In this document: positions 1 through 7,154 of the stretch, piece by piece
Layout of the letters: each line of letters starts with the position of its first letter
How positions within the stretch are numbered: the first letter of the stretch is position 1
DNA from: a bacterium
GTDB taxonomy: Bacteria > Babelota > Babeliae > Babelales > Chromulinivoraceae
Assembly (NCBI GenBank): GCA_947377595.1
Contig: CANCGK010000032.1
Location: 1 to 9,256 of the forward strand
Direction: 5' to 3'
DNA length: 9,256 bases
Notes under the pieces: model-generated
What the model was told of the DNA's origin: nothing
The model's input: the letters and a program-made list of their open reading frames with translations, nothing else
Databases searched by the model: none
Made by a program: the position numbers and the translations under genes

Positions 1-237
1 AAAGATGTTTCAGGTGATCCTCTTGCGCAAGAGCAAGAGGATTTAGCCGGAGCGGTTGTTCCTAAAATTGTTGAAATGAAAATAAGTTTTAACGTCCCAC
101 ATAATGATGCAAAAAAAGAATATGTTGTATCTTTTTATATTCCATCAATGATCGAAACTCTTCCTAATACGATAAAAAAAATTCAAAAAACAGCGATATT
201 ACAAGATAATAACAGTGTGCCAGAAGGTAATAAATAA
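1..237 (+). CDS. C-terminal part of a probable GspJ-like minor pseudopilin (5' truncated by window edge)
   Basis: The frame is open from base 1 to a TAA at 235-237 and gives the last 78 residues of a protein whose start lies outside the window. The visible part has an acidic stretch (residues 6-14), then a segment reading PKIVEMKISFNV, a charged turn, and a strand YVVSFYIPS. This resembles the end of GspJ-type minor pseudopilins, where a proline-led 'P..V.v.l' strand is followed by a 'y...f.lP' strand. The N-terminal prepilin helix that would settle the family is missing. The stronger argument is context: the next gene, overlapping by one base, looks like GspK, and GspJ and GspK are adjacent minor pseudopilins in type II secretion operons, forming the pseudopilus tip with GspI. 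The call is an inference; an unrelated envelope protein is possible. Confidence 0.45.
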   Translation, partial: KDVSGDPLAQEQEDLAGAVVPKIVEMKISFNVPHNDAKKEYVVSFYIPSMIETLPNTIKKIQKTAILQDNNSVPEGNK

Positions 238-1352
238 TGATGATGCATCAACAACGCGGTTATATTTTATTCATTACTTTTTCAATGCTTGCTTTGTGTT
301 CTGGGCTTGTTACGCTTTTTATCAGCAAAGGATTTGCGCATAAAAGATTTATGCAAATTGTGTCAGAACGACAAATGATGCAGCAATTTACTCGTTCAAA
401 TCTTGCATTAGCTCAAAGCTTTTTATCATTTTCGCTCGATGATATAAAAAATGGACAGGATGAAAAGCAGCAAAATAAGAATGAGGCTGCAGAGCAAGAC
501 AAAAATAAAGGTTTGCATAAAAAAATATTAGAAAAGATCCTACCTGTTGTAAATAAAACGCAAACCTTTATGATGAAAGAGCTTGTAAACGATTTTCCGG
601 TCGTCATAAACTTGACCTTTTTTGCTGAATCAGGAAAAATTAATATCAATGGATTGTATGATCTAGTCAATAAAAAGTTTTATGACGAAGGTATTGAAGG
701 TAAAGATAAAAAAGTTTTTGCTACGTGGTTGTTTGATACCATTGCAAAAAAAACAGGCAAGCCTTCATTGTTGCAACCTTTTGTAGAACATATGCAGCAA
801 AGAAAAATACCATTTAATGATGTAACGCAATTACTTGAAATTAAAGAATTTAAAACGGTTTTTGATGCTGCGATTTTTTACCAGCAAGAAATTAAAAAAA
901 ATGATGATAAAAAACAATCAGCAAAATTATTTTTAACAGATCTTTTTACAGTTTGTTCTGAAAGTGATAGACTTCAACCCTGGTTGCTTTCTCGTTCAGT
1001 TTGTGTATTACTAGACATAGTTCAACAGGACAATCAGCAAAATAATACAGAAACGAAAGATGATAAAAAAATAGACCTATCATCTTTTAAAGAGCAAGCA
1101 GATTGGAAAAAAGATTGGGATGTGCATGTAAAGCCTTTGTATGCAGTAGCTTATGATAAATTACCGCAGCAAGTGCGATCTTTTTTTGAAGATCAATTTA
1201 CTGCGACTGTTTTTTCGATTATGGTTACTGTTGCAAAACAATTAGAAAGTGATCAGTACGAAGAATCTATGCAAATGTATGCAATTTTAAAAGAAAAAAA
1301 ATTGCCAGATGATTCGATTTCGTACGATGTAATAAAAATATATCAAGTCTAG
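237..1352 (+). CDS. Probable GspK-like minor pseudopilin of a type II secretion / type IV pilus-like system
   Basis: This 371-residue protein begins with a short basic leader (QQRG at 5-8) and a hydrophobic helix at about 9-30, the layout of a prepilin cleaved after G8. The usual Glu at mature position 5 is absent, as is typical of GspK. Residues 129-138 (FAESGKININ) match the GspK 'D.sGr.NiN' strand; 191-202 (IPFNDVTQLLEI) and 232-260 resemble the repeated SAM-like helical parts of the family. A Lys/Gln/Asp-rich insert lies at 70-95. GspK caps the pseudopilus in the inner membrane and periplasm. ATG occurs three times in a row at 237, 240 and 243; the first has an AAGG at 224-227 nine bases upstream and overlaps the preceding stop (TAATG), suggesting translational coupling. 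No other secretion gene is visible, so whether it serves type II secretion or a pilus cannot be told. Confidence 0.62.
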   Translation: MMMHQQRGYILFITFSMLALCSGLVTLFISKGFAHKRFMQIVSERQMMQQFTRSNLALAQSFLSFSLDDIKNGQDEKQQNKNEAAEQDKNKGLHKKILEKILPVVNKTQTFMMKELVNDFPVVINLTFFAESGKININGLYDLVNKKFYDEGIEGKDKKVFATWLFDTIAKKTGKPSLLQPFVEHMQQRKIPFNDVTQLLEIKEFKTVFDAAIFYQQEIKKNDDKKQSAKLFLTDLFTVCSESDRLQPWLLSRSVCVLLDIVQQDNQQNNTETKDDKKIDLSSFKEQADWKKDWDVHVKPLYAVAYDKLPQQVRSFFEDQFTATVFSIMVTVAKQLESDQYEESMQMYAILKEKKLPDDSISYDVIKIYQV

Positions 1353-1356
1353 GATT

Positions 1357-1360
1357 GGAG
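1357..1360 (+). promoter_or_regulatory. Ribosome binding site that decides the MCE gene start
   Basis: GGAG lies six bases before a TTG at 1367. The longer frame could begin at TTG 1355, but that codon overlaps this GGAG and has only an AGG almost touching it upstream. The 1367 start also gives a protein beginning MQINTETKVGIF, the usual beginning of MCE proteins just before the membrane helix. Confidence 0.6.
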
Positions 1361-1366
1361 AAGACT

Positions 1367-2962
1367 TTGCAGATTAATACAGAGACAAAAGTAGGTATTT
1401 TTGTCGTACTTGCAATAGCGGTTTTCATGAGCATGATTCTAGGAATCGGAGCTTTTCGCTTAAGTTCATCAGGATATGTAGCTTATACGATACCATTTGA
1501 TGATGTAGCGGGTTTATCTCGTAAAGCAGAAGTGAAAATGGCAGGTGTTAAAGTAGGCTGGGTGCAAGACCTTGTTTTGATACAACAATCTCATAAAGCT
1601 CGCGCAACAATTATGATTAATGAAAAATATAGATTGTATGATAATGCGTATGCTTTAGTTCGACAAGAAGGTTTGATTGGAACAAAATATTTAGAAATTA
1701 TTCCTGGTGATCCATTATTGCCACAGTTACATCCAGGTTCATCTTTAGCTCAATCAGGTAGACAATCTGTTTCTATGGATGAATTATTATATAAATTTCA
1801 GAATATAGCGTCTCATGTTGAGCAAATTACTGATAGTTTAAAAGATGTGTTTGCAAGTACTGATCGTGATAATCAGTTGCAATCAACTATGAATAATATT
1901 GCTCTTGCAGCAGAAAAATTTAATAACATTGCAACATCATTAAGTTCTGTAACATCAAATAATGAAGAGCATTTGCATTCGTTAATTTCTGATTTTCAGC
2001 AATTTGCACGAACTCTTAAAGAAGATATGCCTTCGTATAAAGAAAGCATTGATCGATTGTCTTGCAACATTCAGGCAGACTTTAATACAATTTCTCAGCA
2101 TTTAAGTAGTTCTGCAAGTTCTATCGATATTGCTGCTCAAGAGGCAACTCAAGGATTTGCAAGTGTTGCATCGATTATTGAAAAAATTGATGAAGGACGC
2201 GGTTTATTTGGTAAAATGGTCAACGAAGATGAATTGTATCATGATATTAAATCAACGGTTTCTGGTATTAAAAATTATTTAGCAAAATTTGAAACTCTTG
2301 GGATTGTGTTTGATTTCCACTCAGAAGGTATGCATCGACCTGTTGATAATTATGCATATGCCGATTCTAAAGGTTATTTTAATATTCGTATTCATACTTC
2401 TGATACTTTTTTCTATGTTGCACAAATTGTTGCATCTGAGCGAGGCTTTTTGAGTCGCAAATATGTGTTTGAAGAATATTTTGATCCAATGGGTCGACAA
2501 CTTGATTATACAATTTTAGATGATTCAACAACTGACTTAGGAAAAGCAAATCAATTTGCATTTGCTCCTCAAAAATTAATTCGTGAACGATATCCGATAG
2601 CGTTTGGCTTTCAATTTGGGAAAATTTATAAAGATTTAGCATTTAGATTCGGATTGTTCGAAGGCGCATTTGGTGTTGGTGCAGATTATTACATTCCATT
2701 CTCAAATGATAAAATAGCATGGACTATGTCACTTGAAGCATTTGATTTTAAAGGTATTCAACGATTTGATATGAATGATCGTCGTCCTCATCTTAAATGG
2801 ATGAACAGAATCTTCTTCTTGAATAATTTATATGTTGTCTTTGGTGCAGATGATTTTGTCAGTCAAACAAATGCTAATGCTTTCTGGGGACTTGGTATTC
2901 GATTTGGTGATGATGATATGAAGTATATCTTATCTAAATTTGGTTTATACGTTACGGTTTAG
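1367..2962 (+). CDS. MCE/MlaD-family lipid-transport protein with a C-terminal beta-rich domain
   Basis: The product has 531 residues from TTG 1367 (535 from the alternative TTG 1355). A single membrane anchor spans about 9-29. The MCE domain follows at about 37-115, with the typical DVAGL (46-50), the VKMAGVKVGWV stretch (56-66) and the GLIGTKYLEI strand (102-111). Residues about 135-310 are helical and include an EGRGLFGKMVNEDELY segment (276-291) common in MlaD-like proteins. The last 220 residues alternate aromatic and hydrophobic positions in the manner of beta strands and end GLGIRFGDDDMKYIL near the C-terminus. MCE proteins form rings that pass lipids between inner and outer membranes, working with an MlaE permease and MlaF ATPase; neither is in the window. 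The C-terminal part might be an outer-membrane-associated beta domain, which is inference. It follows the GspK-like gene by 14 bases, so is likely co-transcribed with it. Confidence 0.85.
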   Translation: MQINTETKVGIFVVLAIAVFMSMILGIGAFRLSSSGYVAYTIPFDDVAGLSRKAEVKMAGVKVGWVQDLVLIQQSHKARATIMINEKYRLYDNAYALVRQEGLIGTKYLEIIPGDPLLPQLHPGSSLAQSGRQSVSMDELLYKFQNIASHVEQITDSLKDVFASTDRDNQLQSTMNNIALAAEKFNNIATSLSSVTSNNEEHLHSLISDFQQFARTLKEDMPSYKESIDRLSCNIQADFNTISQHLSSSASSIDIAAQEATQGFASVASIIEKIDEGRGLFGKMVNEDELYHDIKSTVSGIKNYLAKFETLGIVFDFHSEGMHRPVDNYAYADSKGYFNIRIHTSDTFFYVAQIVASERGFLSRKYVFEEYFDPMGRQLDYTILDDSTTDLGKANQFAFAPQKLIRERYPIAFGFQFGKIYKDLAFRFGLFEGAFGVGADYYIPFSNDKIAWTMSLEAFDFKGIQRFDMNDRRPHLKWMNRIFFLNNLYVVFGADDFVSQTNANAFWGLGIRFGDDDMKYILSKFGLYVTV

Positions 2963-2985
2963 GTTGTCAGAATTATAAATTTCTC

Positions 2986-3028
2986 AAAAGGCTTATGGTG
3001 TATTTTGCAATAACATAAGCCTTTTTTT
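2986..3028 (+). terminator. Rho-independent terminator after the MCE gene
   Basis: AAAAGGCTTATG (2986-2997) pairs perfectly with CATAAGCCTTTT (3014-3025) around a 16-base loop, and the T-run continues to 3028. It lies 23 bases past the MCE stop codon and separates the envelope operon from the PgeF-secA unit. Confidence 0.87.
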
Positions 3029-3055
3029 GCATTCTTTAAAAATATTTTTTAAGAT
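3027..3055 (+). promoter_or_regulatory. Candidate sigma-70-type promoter for the PgeF-secA unit
   Basis: TTGCAT (3027-3032) and TAAGAT (3050-3055) are separated by 17 bases, which places a start of transcription about 30 bases before the GTG at 3093. The match is moderate (three and four of six consensus bases) in a very AT-rich stretch, so chance matches are likely. The position right after a terminator makes a promoter here expected. Confidence 0.3.
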
Positions 3056-3092
3056 TTCTTAACATTAAAAATAAAATAAATAGGATAGTGTT

Positions 3093-3803
3093 GTGCAAAT
3101 TCATCAAGGTGTAAATTTTTCTATTTATTTTGGCGATCAAGAAGAATCGATAGCTTGTCATGAAATTTTTTCTCAGGAAAGAACATATAATTTAGAACTG
3201 ATAGCGGATCGATTGCAAGTTACTCAAATTGCTTTATTATTACAAAATCATGGAATTGAAGGTGTAGATATTGCACGTCATGATAATCAAAGCTCTTTAT
3301 TTTCTCAACCAGGTGATTATCTTGTTACACAACGCACATATTGTGGTATTGGCGTAGTAACAGCAGATTGTGTTCCCATTGTGTTATATGATCCAATAAC
3401 TCATACAGCAGCGATTATACATGCAGGATGGAAAGGTTTGCTAGCAAATATTGTACAACAGGCTGTATACTTTATGGCAGAAAAGATGTTGGTGCAACGA
3501 GAATATTTACAAATGTATATTGGTCCTTGCGCGCTTTCATGTTGCTATCAAGTTCAACAAGATTTTATTGATCGATTTACAGAAAAATTTCAGGATGCGG
3601 CTTCTTTTTTTGTAAAAAAAGAAGATAAAATTTACTTTGATTGCATAGTTTGTATCAATGTTATTGCAAGAAATCTTGGCATCAAGCAAGAGAATATATA
3701 CACTATGTATAATGTGTGTACAATATGTACTTTATCGTTCTGTTCGTATAGAAGACAAAAAGATAAAGCTCGTCGGCAAGTAACAATGATCAGCCTTTAT
3801 TAA
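3093..3803 (+). CDS. pgeF: PgeF/YfiH-type laccase-domain protein (purine nucleoside phosphorylase / peptidoglycan editing factor family)
   Basis: The 236-residue product has the full set of family marks: H53 in QNHG, C93 in TADCVP, H110 in HAGWKG, an IGPC motif at 143-146, CCY at 150-152, and the late CT-x-C (209-212) and SYRR (218-221) segment. H53, C93 and H110 correspond to the metal-binding triad of the family. Members were once called multicopper polyphenol oxidases; they are now known as metal-dependent enzymes with purine nucleoside phosphorylase or adenosine deaminase activity, and E. coli YfiH (PgeF) prevents misincorporation of serine into peptidoglycan precursors. The substrate here cannot be read from sequence. 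Length and ends look complete. The GTG start has AGGA at 3082-3085, seven bases upstream. The protein has 11 cysteines, several beyond the conserved ones. secA follows after 23 bases, probably on the same transcript. Confidence 0.88.
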   Translation: MQIHQGVNFSIYFGDQEESIACHEIFSQERTYNLELIADRLQVTQIALLLQNHGIEGVDIARHDNQSSLFSQPGDYLVTQRTYCGIGVVTADCVPIVLYDPITHTAAIIHAGWKGLLANIVQQAVYFMAEKMLVQREYLQMYIGPCALSCCYQVQQDFIDRFTEKFQDAASFFVKKEDKIYFDCIVCINVIARNLGIKQENIYTMYNVCTICTLSFCSYRRQKDKARRQVTMISLY

Positions 3804-3826
3804 GCTGTTGTATAAGGATAAATTTT

Positions 3827-6358
3827 ATGATAACGAATTTGCTCGCAAAAATATTTGGAACGGCTAATGATCGTGCTGTCAAAAACTTACAGCCATTAGT
3901 TGATATGATTAATGCATTAGAACCTTTAATGCAAAAATTGTCTGATCAAGAATTACAAGAATTATCAAAAAAACTTAAAGAGCAAGCTCATGCTGGCCAA
4001 ACATTAGATTCTCTTTTACCGCAAGCTTATGCGCTTGCACGAGAAGCTTCTTGGCGTGTATTTGGTATGCGACCTTTTGATGTGCAATTGATGGGTGGTA
4101 TTGTTTTGCATCAAGGTAAAATTTCTGAAATGAAAACCGGTGAAGGTAAAACTTTAACCGCGACATTGCCATTATATTTAAATGCATTATCTGGTAAAGG
4201 TGCTCATTTAGTAACGGTGAATGATTATTTAGTAAAACGAGATTCATCTTGGGCAAAGCCATTGTATGATTTTCTGGGTGTTTCTGTTGCTGCATTAACA
4301 AATGATATGCATGATCACGAAAGAAAATTAGCGTATCAAGCAGATATTTTATATGCAACAAATAATGAGCTTGGGTTTGATTATTTGCGTGATAATATGA
4401 AATTTCGTTACGAAGATTATGTGCAACGTCCATTAAATTTTGCAATCATTGATGAATGCGATTCAATTTTAATTGATGAAGCTCGTACCCCATTGATTAT
4501 TTCTGGTGGTATGGAAAGTAGTTCTAATTTATATCATGCAGCTCAACGAGCAGTGGCTCATTTAGAGCGTGGCGTTGATTTTGAACTTGATGAAAAAGAA
4601 CGTTCCGTCATGTTGACAGAAGAAGGTCATGATAAAGTCGAAAAACGTTTGCAAGTGATGAATTTGTATGCGATCGAAAATGTTAATATTTTGCATCATG
4701 TCTTACAAGCGTTGAAAGCAAATATTATTTTTAAACGTGATTTTGATTACGTTGTTCGTGATGGACAAGTATTAATTGTCGATGAATTCACTGGTCGTAT
4801 TTTATCAGGACGTCGTTATAGTGATGGTTTACACCAGGCTATCGAAGCTAAAGAAGATGTTGAAATCGAAAATGAGACTCAAACTCTTGCATCAATTACT
4901 TTGCAAAATTTCTTTAGATTATATAAAAAACTTGCAGGTATGACAGGTACTGCAATGACAGAAGCTGAAGAATTTATGAAAATTTACAGTTTAGATGTTG
5001 TTGCAATTCCGACGCATAGAAGAATGATTCGTCAGGATAAAGACGATTTAATATTTTTAACAGAAAAAGCAAAATTTGCAAAAATAGCAAAAGATGTTAT
5101 CGAGCGTCATGAAAAAGGACAACCAGTTTTAATCGGTACGGTTGCTGTTGAAAAATCAGAATTGCTTAGTCATGTGTTAACGCAAGCTGGCATTCCTCAT
5201 AATGTTTTAAACGCAAAAAATCATGCTCGAGAAGCTGAAATTATTGAGCATGCAGGTCGTTTTGGTGCAGTGACTATTGCAACTAATATGGCTGGTCGTG
5301 GGACTGATATTAAATTAGATCCTCAAGCTTTACAAGCTGGAGGTTTATATGTTTTGGGGACCGAACGTCACGAAAGTCGTCGCATTGATAATCAACTTCG
5401 AGGTCGTTCTGGCCGTCAAGGTGATCCAGGAGAATCAAGATTTTATATTTCTTTAGAAGATGATTTAATTCGTATCTTTGCTGGTGATAGAATGAAAAAT
5501 TCTATGCAGTATGCTGGCATGCAAGAAGATGAAGAAATCGAATCACGTACTGTTTCAAAATTAATTGAACGATCTCAAGAAAAAGTTGAAAAACATAATT
5601 TTGAAATTCGTAAACATTTGATCGAGTATGATGATGTTTTAAATCAACATCGTCATGTAATTTTTACTATTCGTTATGATATTTTAAAAGATTCAGACCA
5701 AATTTACGAAATTGTTCGTGATTTTGTTAATGCAGTAATTCAAGATTTAATTGCTTTTCATTGTCCAGAAAGAGTGATTACTCCAACGCAATGTAAAGAA
5801 GTTATTGTCAGAACTATAGCGATTACAGGATTGCCGTCTGATAAATTTGATCATGTTGCATTAGCCCAAACAAATAGTGATGATTTAGAAGTAAAATTAG
5901 TTGAATTCTTGTTAAAAGAATATGTAACGCAACGTAATCATGAAAATAAAGAATTAATGCAGCAAGCTGAAAAATGGTTGATGCTCGAGACTATTGACCA
6001 TGCTTGGAAGCAACACATGATTAATATCGACCATTTAAAAGAGGGTATTGGACTTCGTGGGTGGGGTCAAAAAAATCCATTGATCGAATATAAACGCGAA
6101 TCTTATGAAATGTTTGAAAACATGATGCGTAATATTCGCAGCGATATTGTTCACCATATTTTCCATTTAAAACCAGAACATTTCAATCAACGCAAGATCG
6201 AAGAAAAGCGCGAAAAAGAAATGCAACAGATGAAAATGATTTCTAGTTCACAAACAACTGATGCCGCAGATGCTGCTCGCAAAGATGAGTCAAAAGTTGG
6301 CCGCAATGAAGATTGTTCTTGTGGATCTGGTAAAAAATTTAAAAAATGTTGTGCATAA
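3827..6358 (+). CDS. secA: Preprotein translocase ATPase SecA
   Basis: At 843 residues this is a normal-length SecA, the motor that pushes unfolded preproteins through SecYEG. The Walker A motif is MKTGEGKT (102-109). The Walker B/DEAD-like motif is DECD (209-212), followed by the SecA signature ILIDEARTPLIISGG, which ends near residue 228. The second helicase half has NMAGRGTDI (487-495) and GRSGRQGDPG (526-535). The helical scaffold and wing follow, and the C-terminal tail after a polar linker carries the zinc-binding CxCx8CC set (C830, C832, C841, C842) that binds SecB and lipids in other species. Nothing essential is missing. ATG 3827 has AAGGA at 3814-3818, eight bases upstream. It sits 23 bases after the PgeF-like gene. 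The four exported proteins downstream are plausible Sec substrates, but nothing links them specifically. Confidence 0.98.
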   Translation: MITNLLAKIFGTANDRAVKNLQPLVDMINALEPLMQKLSDQELQELSKKLKEQAHAGQTLDSLLPQAYALAREASWRVFGMRPFDVQLMGGIVLHQGKISEMKTGEGKTLTATLPLYLNALSGKGAHLVTVNDYLVKRDSSWAKPLYDFLGVSVAALTNDMHDHERKLAYQADILYATNNELGFDYLRDNMKFRYEDYVQRPLNFAIIDECDSILIDEARTPLIISGGMESSSNLYHAAQRAVAHLERGVDFELDEKERSVMLTEEGHDKVEKRLQVMNLYAIENVNILHHVLQALKANIIFKRDFDYVVRDGQVLIVDEFTGRILSGRRYSDGLHQAIEAKEDVEIENETQTLASITLQNFFRLYKKLAGMTGTAMTEAEEFMKIYSLDVVAIPTHRRMIRQDKDDLIFLTEKAKFAKIAKDVIERHEKGQPVLIGTVAVEKSELLSHVLTQAGIPHNVLNAKNHAREAEIIEHAGRFGAVTIATNMAGRGTDIKLDPQALQAGGLYVLGTERHESRRIDNQLRGRSGRQGDPGESRFYISLEDDLIRIFAGDRMKNSMQYAGMQEDEEIESRTVSKLIERSQEKVEKHNFEIRKHLIEYDDVLNQHRHVIFTIRYDILKDSDQIYEIVRDFVNAVIQDLIAFHCPERVITPTQCKEVIVRTIAITGLPSDKFDHVALAQTNSDDLEVKLVEFLLKEYVTQRNHENKELMQQAEKWLMLETIDHAWKQHMINIDHLKEGIGLRGWGQKNPLIEYKRESYEMFENMMRNIRSDIVHHIFHLKPEHFNQRKIEEKREKEMQQMKMISSSQTTDAADAARKDESKVGRNEDCSCGSGKKFKKCCA

Positions 6359-6370
6359 AATGCAAGTGAT

Positions 6371-6402
6371 AAAGGCCGAATTAATTCGGCCTTTATTTTT
6401 TT
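6371..6402 (+). terminator. Rho-independent terminator after secA
   Basis: Bases 6371-6394 form a perfect 24-base palindrome with a GGCCGAA core, giving a stem of about ten base pairs with a tight AT loop, followed by ATTTTTTT up to 6402. It starts 13 bases after the secA stop. Confidence 0.9.
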
Positions 6403-6433
6403 AATGCTCTGTTAGCTATTAAAATATTGATTA

Positions 6434-6476
6434 TTGAGAAGAAAAAAGTTTACAGTGTAAAAGATAAAGATATCTA
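6434..6476 (+). promoter_or_regulatory. Possible promoter region of the first small exported-protein gene, with a short palindrome
   Basis: Two weak promoter-like pairs overlap here: TTGAGA (6434-6439) with TGTAAA (6456-6461), and TTTACA (6449-6454) with TATCTA (6471-6476), each 16 bases apart. The sequence TTTACAGTGTAAA (6449-6461) is a perfect palindrome around one base and could be a regulator site. A promoter is expected because secA is terminated just upstream; the exact elements are uncertain. Confidence 0.25.
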
Positions 6477-6498
6477 TAAAACATGTAAGGAGAATAGT

Positions 6499-7080
6499 AT
6501 GTTTAAAAAAATAAAAGTATTATCTACAATGGTAGTTATGAGTTGTGGATTGGATATGTATGCAGGTCAAAATAATAAGTTGAATGTTATCAATAATTCT
6601 TCAATGTTTATTGATGTGTATGTAGCGAATAAAAACTCAGGACATGACACGACAGTATATAATAGTAATGCTGGAGTTGATAGTAAGACGAATCAATCTA
6701 CCGATAAAGATAATAAAATTCAGGATATTTTATCAAAATTAAGTAATGTTGCACCAAATAATGTTGCAGCAATTGTCTATCCTCAAGATCCTCAAGGAGT
6801 TGTCGTAAGATTTTATGATCCAGCTGATACTACCAAAATTCTTAAAATAATCTCTCTTCCTTTGACTGATAAAATTTGCCAAATTATTATTGAAGGAAAT
6901 AATGGGGTTGGAACTAATTTAACTCCTTGGAGTACTGATGCAGGGGCGGATAATACAGGTAAACCTGTAGCAAATTCAGTAACTTTATTTGTTGGTGATG
7001 GTACAACATCAAAAGCGGTTTATTATGATCAACAAAACGTTCCAAGTACAAAAATTACCAATGTTCCTGCAGCTAAATAA
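6499..7080 (+). CDS. Small exported protein of unknown function, family X copy 1
   Basis: I do not recognise this 193-residue protein. ATG 6499 is preferred because AAGGAG (6487-6492) lies six bases upstream and because the protein then opens with a signal peptide (FKKIK, then a hydrophobic run to about 19). A TTG at 6427 would extend it by 24 charged residues without such a site. Cleavage may follow the MYA at 20-22; alternatively VMSC (13-16) is a weak lipobox with C16 as lipidated residue. The mature part is rich in Asn, Thr, Val and Asp, has alternating strand-like segments (VINNS at 30-34, VVVRFYD at 101-107) and no cysteine except C127, suggesting a small secreted or surface beta protein. 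Motifs VINNS, VAxI and GKxVAN recur in the same order in the gene at 7986, so the two are probably distant paralogs. It converges on the gene at 7155 across a shared terminator. Confidence 0.75.
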   Translation: MFKKIKVLSTMVVMSCGLDMYAGQNNKLNVINNSSMFIDVYVANKNSGHDTTVYNSNAGVDSKTNQSTDKDNKIQDILSKLSNVAPNNVAAIVYPQDPQGVVVRFYDPADTTKILKIISLPLTDKICQIIIEGNNGVGTNLTPWSTDAGADNTGKPVANSVTLFVGDGTTSKAVYYDQQNVPSTKITNVPAAK

Positions 7081-7090
7081 AATATAAGTA

Positions 7091-7139
7091 AAAAGAGAGT
7101 AGGAAGGAGTGATTTAATCATTCCTTCCTACTCTCTTTT
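7091..7139. terminator. Bidirectional terminator between the first convergent pair
   Basis: The arms 7091-7112 and 7118-7139 pair over 22 bases with a single G-T wobble and a TTTAA loop. The outer ends are AAAA and TTTT, so each strand reads a stem followed by T residues. It sits 10 bases past the + gene stop and 15 bases from the - gene stop, and can serve both. Confidence 0.85.
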
Positions 7140-7154
7140 GTGCTTGAGATTATC

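Noticed and set aside
3601..3624. Perfect inverted repeat CTTCTTTTTTT-GT-AAAAAAAGAAG inside the PgeF-like gene, resembling a terminator or slippage site.
   Set aside because: It lies in a well-conserved open frame with family motifs on both sides, is almost pure A/T, and encodes a plausible FFVKKEDK segment; most likely chance in an AT-rich gene.
3975..4445. Long antisense open frame of 156 codons opposite secA.
   Set aside because: It has unremarkable composition for a shadow frame (His/Leu/Gln-rich) and lies opposite strongly conserved SecA motifs.
6427..6498. Longer start (TTG 6427) for the first small exported protein.
   Set aside because: It would put 24 charged residues before the signal peptide and ignores the AAGGAG placed six bases before ATG 6499.
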